From assembly GCA_031549325.1 (NCBI GenBank), contig JAVBQA010000074.1:10510-74509 (forward strand): DNA of 64,000 nucleotides, read 5' to 3'. The DNA is from JAJDGF01 sp031549325. GTDB lineage: Bacteria; Bacillota; Clostridia; Christensenellales; Aristaeellaceae. This document shows, piece after piece, positions 60,240 through 64,000 of this stretch (positions within the stretch are counted from its first letter, which is position 1; each line of letters begins with the position of its first letter). The translations under genes were made by a program, and so were the position numbers. The notes beneath the pieces were generated by a model, which was not told the origin of the DNA, made no database searches, and saw only the letters and a list, made by a program, of their open reading frames with translations.

Positions 60240-61019
60240 TCAAAAGTAATGCCCAGGCTCGCCCTTGCGCGCGCCGCTCCTGCGCATGTCCTGCAGGTGT
60301 CTGGCCGCCAGCACGCCGATCACCGCGCCGTTGGTTGGGCGCATGTTGGCGGGAAACAGCCCGCTCTTGCGCATGCTGCCGTTGGTCCAGGCCATCTCGA
60401 TGGCGTGCCGGATGGCGCGCTCCACCTGGGAGATGCCGGTGTCGTACAGCTGCGCCACGGCAGGATACACCTCCTTGGTGATGCGGCCGGACAGGCTCCC
60501 AAGCTCGGCGGCGATGCGCACCGCCGCGTGCAGATAGCGCCCGCCCTTGGTGTGCATGGGGATGCCCATGGTCTCGCCCAGCAGCTTGTCCAGCGCCGCG
60601 CTCTCATCCAGCGGCAGCGGCTGGACGGCGCCCAGCATGTCGTCGTCAAAGCTGTCCTTCTGCACGATGTAGCTGTACAGCAGCTCCGGATCGAACGGTT
60701 TCACCAGATAGTAATACGCGCCCAGCTCCATCGCCTGGCGGATCAGGCTGTCGCGCGCGATGCCGGACAGCACGATGATGCGCATGTCGCCGATGCCCTC
60801 GTCGCGCAACTGGCGCATCACGGCAAACCCATCCTGCAGCGGCATGATGATGTCCAGCACCAGCACGTCGGGTTTGGTCTGCATCACCAATCTGCGCGCC
60901 TCTACGCCGTTGGCCGCGACGGCCACCACCTCGATGTCTTCCTTGGCGGACAGATAACGAACGATGCTTTGCTGAATCTCGCGGTTGTCCTCAACAACCA
61001 TCACGCGAAGTCGATCCAT
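60240..61019 (-). CDS. spo0A: Sporulation master regulator Spo0A
   Basis: Protein of 259 residues. The receiver domain has EDN at 10-12, phospho-acceptor Asp56 in LVLDIIMPLQDGF, and the Lys of YYLVKPFD. The C-terminal Spo0A domain has the hallmark RITKEVYPAVAQLYDTG and VERAIRHAIEMAWTNG (recognition helix) and ends with the MRPTNGAVIGVLA segment. It commits the cell to sporulation when phosphorylated. It stands alone here rather than next to spoIVB as in many Bacillota. AGGGGGTG precedes the ATG. Confidence 0.95.
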   Translation of the reverse strand: MDRLRVMVVEDNREIQQSIVRYLSAKEDIEVVAVAANGVEARRLVMQTKPDVLVLDIIMPLQDGFAVMRQLRDEGIGDMRIIVLSGIARDSLIRQAMELGAYYYLVKPFDPELLYSYIVQKDSFDDDMLGAVQPLPLDESAALDKLLGETMGIPMHTKGGRYLHAAVRIAAELGSLSGRITKEVYPAVAQLYDTGISQVERAIRHAIEMAWTNGSMRKSGLFPANMRPTNGAVIGVLAARHLQDMRRSGARKGEPGHYF

Positions 61020-61074
61020 GCATGCACCCCCTGCGTTATTTCCAACTTCCTCTAGTAGTACAATTTCTCAGTTG

Positions 61075-61083
61075 ATTATAACA
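61075..61083 (-). promoter_or_regulatory. Possible extended -10 promoter of spo0A
   Basis: Minus-strand TGT then TATAAT (61080-61075), about 55 bases upstream of the spo0A ATG; the -35 at 17 bases (TTCTCT) is poor. Confidence 0.5.
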
Positions 61084-61127
61084 TCTCGCGTGCCGAAAGA
61101 GAAGCTTTATTTAGCGAAACATGCATC

Positions 61128-61156
61128 TTGTGTGAATATTCTGTCGATGGTATAAT
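61128..61156 (+). promoter_or_regulatory. Promoter of the nucleoside kinase gene
   Basis: TTGTGT at 61128-61133, 17-base spacer, TATAAT at 61151-61156, with TGG before the -10. Confidence 0.7.
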
Positions 61157-61227
61157 AAAAGGAAACCCTGAATAGCTTGGTAAGCGCGGACGGAACCGGC
61201 GCTTGCCTGAAATGGGGAGGTGCCCAC

Positions 61228-62877
61228 ATGACGATTACCCTGGATGGCGCCGCCGTTGAATACGGCGCGGGCGAGAGCTATCTTGACATTTTAAAGCGCA
61301 CAAGGCCCGATCGCTTTATGGAGGCGCTGGGCATTCGCATGGGCGGAAACACGCTGCCGCTGAGCGCCTGGCCGCAGGAGGGGCAGCAGGTGAGCGCGCT
61401 CACCTACCAGAGCGAGGAAGGCATGCGCATCTATGAGCGCTCGCTGCGCTTCGTGCTGCTGCTGGCCATGAGAAAGCTGTATCCGGGCGCGCGGGTGCGG
61501 GTGGAAAATTCCACCAGCTCCGGGTTGTACGCGCGCATTGACAGCCTGGACGTCACAGACGATGTGGTTTTGAACATCGAGAAAAAGATGGGCGAGCTGG
61601 TCTCGCAGGACTTGAAGTTCGCCAAGCGCGTGATCAGCCGCGCCGAGGCGGTCAAGCACTTCGAGGCTGCGGGCATGACCGACAAGGTGCGGCTGCTGAC
61701 CTACCGCCCGTTCGAACACTTCCAGCTCTACAGCTGCGAGGACATGCTGGAATACTTCTATGGCGAGATGGCGCCATCCACTGGCTATGTGCCGGTGTTC
61801 GCGCTGAGAAAGTATCTCGACGGGCTGATGATGATTCTGCCCGACCCGAAAAACCCGAAAGTGCCCGGGCCGTTTAAGGAACAGCCCAAGCTGCAGCACA
61901 CCTTCAGCGAATCCAAAAGGTGGGCGCAAATCCTGGGCTGCGAGAACTGTGCCGACCTGAACGAGCTGGTGGCCCAGCGGGGACTGCGCGAGTTCATCCG
62001 CGTGAATGAGGCGCTGCAGGAGAAGTCCATCGGCGCGCTTGCCGACAAATTCATGGACAGCGGCGCGCAGCTGATCCTGGTGGCCGGACCGTCCAGCTCG
62101 GGCAAGACCACGTTTACCCACCGGCTGTCCATCGCGCTGCGGGTGCTGGGCCGCAGGCCCATGAAGCTGTCGCTGGATGACTACTACATCGACCGCGACC
62201 GAATCCCGGTGGACGAAAACGGCGACGTGGACCTGGAGCGCCTGGACACGCTGGACGTGCCGCTGTTCAACCGGCACCTGAAGAGGCTGCTGGACGGCGA
62301 GGCGGTTGAAACTCCGATCTTCGATTTCAAGCGCGGCAAGCGCTCGGAAAAGACGCATCGGCTCCAGATCGAGCCTGGCCAGCCCATCTTGGTCGAGGGC
62401 ATCCACGGGCTAAATCCGGAGCTGACCTCCGCCATCCCGAGGGAGCGCAAGTTCCTGATCTACATCAGCGCGCTGACCACGCTGAACCTGGACGACCACA
62501 ACCGCATCCGCACCACCGACGTACGCCTGCTCAGGCGCATGGTGCGCGACCACCAGTTCCGCGGCACGCCGCCCGAGGGCACACTGGCCATGTGGACGTC
62601 GGTGCGGAGGGGCGAGGACGCTTACATCTTCCCCTACCAGGAACTGGCCGACGTGATGTTCAACTCCACGCTGGTGTATGAGCTGGCCATCCTCAAAAAA
62701 TACGCTTATCCGCTGCTGATGGGTGTCAAGGAGGACAGCCCGTTTTACACGCGCTCGCGCCGGCTGGTCAAGTTTTTGAATTATGTCATAACCGCCAACG
62801 TGGAGGATGAAATCCCGCTGAACTCGATCCTGCGCGAGTTCACCGGGGGCTGCTGTTTCTATAGGGAGGAAGATTAA
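61228..62877 (+). CDS. Nucleoside (uridine-type) kinase with N-terminal TGS and ThrRS-like domains
   Basis: Protein of 549 residues. It starts with a TGS-like beta-grasp (MTITLDGAAVEYGAG...). A region resembling the second additional domain of threonyl-tRNA synthetase follows. From about 280 there is a uridine-kinase fold with P-loop GPSSSGKTT, LSLDDYYIDRDRIP and ILVEGIHGLN. This three-part protein is widespread in Clostridia and is annotated as a nucleoside kinase; the role of the RNA-type domains is unknown. GGGGAGG lies seven bases before ATG 61228. Confidence 0.93.
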   Translation: MTITLDGAAVEYGAGESYLDILKRTRPDRFMEALGIRMGGNTLPLSAWPQEGQQVSALTYQSEEGMRIYERSLRFVLLLAMRKLYPGARVRVENSTSSGLYARIDSLDVTDDVVLNIEKKMGELVSQDLKFAKRVISRAEAVKHFEAAGMTDKVRLLTYRPFEHFQLYSCEDMLEYFYGEMAPSTGYVPVFALRKYLDGLMMILPDPKNPKVPGPFKEQPKLQHTFSESKRWAQILGCENCADLNELVAQRGLREFIRVNEALQEKSIGALADKFMDSGAQLILVAGPSSSGKTTFTHRLSIALRVLGRRPMKLSLDDYYIDRDRIPVDENGDVDLERLDTLDVPLFNRHLKRLLDGEAVETPIFDFKRGKRSEKTHRLQIEPGQPILVEGIHGLNPELTSAIPRERKFLIYISALTTLNLDDHNRIRTTDVRLLRRMVRDHQFRGTPPEGTLAMWTSVRRGEDAYIFPYQELADVMFNSTLVYELAILKKYAYPLLMGVKEDSPFYTRSRRLVKFLNYVITANVEDEIPLNSILREFTGGCCFYREED

Positions 62878-62971
62878 CCCATCGCTCGAGGCCGAGGGCT
62901 TGGGCCCGCTCAAAACGCTCATGGAATTGGCGCTCTCTGAAACAAATCTTTTTGGCGCTTCCGCGATTAAA

Positions 62972-63013
62972 AAAACCCTCCCGGTGCACAATAGTAGCGC
63001 AAGGGAGGGTTTT
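62972..63013 (+). promoter_or_regulatory. Hairpin that contains the Shine-Dalgarno of the lipoprotein gene
   Basis: Perfect eleven-base stem AAAACCCTCCC (62972-62982) with GGGAGGGTTTT (63003-63013), 20-base loop. The right arm holds the GGGAGGG ribosome site of the gene at 63019 and ends in Ts, so it may both terminate the upstream transcript and hide the ribosome site. Confidence 0.7.
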
Positions 63014-63018
63014 GATTT

Positions 63019-63558
63019 ATGCTTAGGAACAAAAACGTGTTTCTGGTTGCCCTGACGATCCTGACGATGTGTGTCGTGCTGGCCGGTTGCTTCAACGCCG
63101 CCAATCAGCCCACCGAAGTCCCTGACGAGACCATCAACCCCAACGGCGCGCCGTTTGTGACCACCGGTCCTACGACGCTGATTTCCCCAGCGCCGGGCAC
63201 CACGGGCACGCCGGTACAGGCGTTTGACTGGGCCACCCAGGCCAGCATGGTCGAAAGTCGCATCAACATGTTCTCCGAAATTCAGGAGAGCCACATCGTG
63301 ACCGCTGGCCAGACCGCGCTGGTGGGCATCAAATTCACCGGCAGCTACAAGGGCGAGCTGACCCAACGCATCCGCGACATGATCGCCGGCGAGGTGATGG
63401 CCGCCGACAACACGATCACCGTGGTGGCGGTGACAGCCGACCCGAACGATGTCACCAAGATTGCCGAGCTGGCCCAGCGCCAGCGCTCGGGCGCCTCCCA
63501 GGCGGAGCTGCAGCCCGAGGTCGACCAGCTCGCACGCAACGCGAACACCATGCGCTAG
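63019..63558 (+). CDS. YhcN/YlaJ-family sporulation lipoprotein
   Basis: Protein of 179 residues. Lipoprotein signal peptide with lipobox VVLAGC (Cys24), a Thr/Pro-rich linker (about 30-65), and a YhcN/YlaJ-like domain (MVESRINMFSEIQESHIVTAGQTALVGIKF...). Relatives sit in the forespore or spore inner membrane and aid germination or outgrowth. With spo0A nearby this supports a spore-former. AAGGGAGGG lies nine bases before the ATG but within a hairpin. Confidence 0.88.
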   Translation: MLRNKNVFLVALTILTMCVVLAGCFNAANQPTEVPDETINPNGAPFVTTGPTTLISPAPGTTGTPVQAFDWATQASMVESRINMFSEIQESHIVTAGQTALVGIKFTGSYKGELTQRIRDMIAGEVMAADNTITVVAVTADPNDVTKIAELAQRQRSGASQAELQPEVDQLARNANTMR

Positions 63559-63724
63559 GGCAAAACAAGCAGCTATGGCTGGCCGGCCAGTCGGCGCGGC
63601 TTTCCGACGCAGCGCAAGGAGCGGGGCGAAGCCGACAGCTGCGTTGAGCGCAGAGCGACGCGGCGGCGCGCGACAAGACGAGCCGGACGCCAGCTGTGTT
63701 TGCTCATGTTGCGCTCTCCGCAAC
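63559..63724. other. Non-coding stretch with degenerate inverted ends
   Basis: No gene. The segment 63573-63705 has loosely matching ends (AGCA...GCTGGCC near 63571-63588 and GCCAGCTGTGTTTGCT near 63689) around a GC-rich core that resembles the core of the MITE-like element (both have GCAAGGAGC and a later GCGACGC). It may be a decayed repeat. Confidence 0.35.
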
Positions 63725-63767
63725 CCATGAAAACAGGTCCGCTGCTTCAGCGGACCTGTTTTCATGG
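63725..63767. terminator. Long perfect hairpin, probably a two-way terminator
   Basis: Nineteen-base perfect stem 63725-63743/63749-63767 with a five-base loop. The GC-rich inner part is flanked by AAAA on the left and TTTT on the right, as in two-way intrinsic terminators. Confidence 0.85.
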
Positions 63768-63902
63768 TGTCTTCATCGGATGGCGGGGGCCGATGTCCTC
63801 GCTCATCATAAGGGATCAAAGCGATCAAGGATTGATTCCCGCCTGTCTTGCGCGCGCCCTCATACTACTTCAAAACATTAAAGCATCATATAACCAAGCT
63901 CT

Positions 63903-64000
63903 ATGAGTAATAGAAGCGACGCGAGTGGGGTTATGGAGCAGCGCGGAAACAGTGGAACAAAGCCTGTCGACAACCAATTCGAGGGAGTCAAAGACCTCGT
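63903..64000 (+). CDS. Possible start of a gene cut by the right edge
   Basis: Open frame from ATG 63903 to the window end (32 full codons: MSNRSDASGVMEQRGNSG...). There is no clear Shine-Dalgarno for that ATG; a later ATG at 63932 has GTGGGG upstream. I recognise no family and the call rests only on the open frame. The 135 bases before it hold no visible feature. Confidence 0.25.
   Translation, partial: MSNRSDASGVMEQRGNSGTKPVDNQFEGVKDL

Noticed and set aside
61142..61148. Spo0A-binding (0A) box near the kinase promoter
   Set aside because: TGTCGAT matches six of seven positions of TGTCGAA but is a single isolated copy, not enough to call.
63700..63906. Open frame of 68 codons near the right edge
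   Set aside because: It crosses a perfect 19-base terminator hairpin and has no ribosome site.

Overview
The window looks like the chromosome of a GC-rich, spore-forming, fermentative member of the Clostridia (Bacillota). The evidence is a clear Spo0A, a YhcN/YlaJ-type sporulation lipoprotein, strong purine-rich Shine-Dalgarno sites, sigma-A promoters with 17-base spacers, a GlgC/GlgD/GlgA set, a YesM/YesN-type two-component pair, and an oxygen-sensitive glycyl radical enzyme. No rRNA, CRISPR array, phage module or transposase gene was seen. The only mobile-looking item is a short MITE-like element near 39.4 kb.

Layout. 1-4.6 kb: start of an SGNH hydrolase (cut by the window edge), an rRNA m5C methyltransferase, a coupled J-domain/DUF2284 pair, a small membrane protein with a Cys-rich tail, and an M19 dipeptidase. 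4.7-10.0 kb: a complete ABC uptake system (DUF3798 binding protein, double ATPase, two permeases). 10.1-10.4 kb: a small Met/Pro/Cys-rich protein. 10.5-16.9 kb: phosphate operon pstSCAB-phoU-phoP-phoR, with a binding protein whose halves are in permuted order. 17.0-18.2 kb: a secreted SH3/peptidoglycan-binding protein. 18.4-25.0 kb: a sugar-alcohol region (SDR dehydrogenase, ABC importer, two zinc dehydrogenases) containing a strongly folded RNA leader. 25.1-26.8 kb: exonuclease III and an inositol-monophosphatase-type enzyme. 26.8-31.0 kb: an XpaC-TelA-LemA-TPM-TPM envelope operon. 31.2-35.3 kb: glycogen synthesis. 35.5-45.7 kb: CCA-adding enzyme, an ABC exporter pair, an orphan BMP-family binding protein, an unrecognised protein, an RNA methyltransferase, a Gfo/Idh/MocA oxidoreductase, a secreted foldase and an HPr-like protein without its catalytic histidine. 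45.8-46.1 kb: tRNA-Gln and tRNA-Glu. 46.1-60.1 kb: a carbohydrate locus on two divergent strands, with sensor/regulator on plus and ABC importer, GH31, GH127, glycyl radical activase and glycyl radical enzyme on minus. 60.2-64 kb: spo0A, a TGS-domain nucleoside kinase, the YhcN-like lipoprotein, and an unresolved right edge.

How the parts fit. The YesM/YesN pair probably senses an extracellular sugar and turns on the divergent operon. The importer brings in an oligosaccharide. GH31 (alpha-xylosidase-like) and GH127 (beta-L-arabinofuranosidase, all four zinc/catalytic residues present) cut it, and the glycyl radical enzyme is the likely next step on the released product. Its reaction is unknown, and this is the most interesting system in the window. 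Other points to follow up are the permuted PstS, the folded RNA at about 22.7 kb, the MITE-like element, a Lys/Ala/Pro tail on glycogen synthase, an RBS-containing hairpin before the sporulation lipoprotein, and hairpins at all four junctions between a binding-protein gene and its transporter genes.
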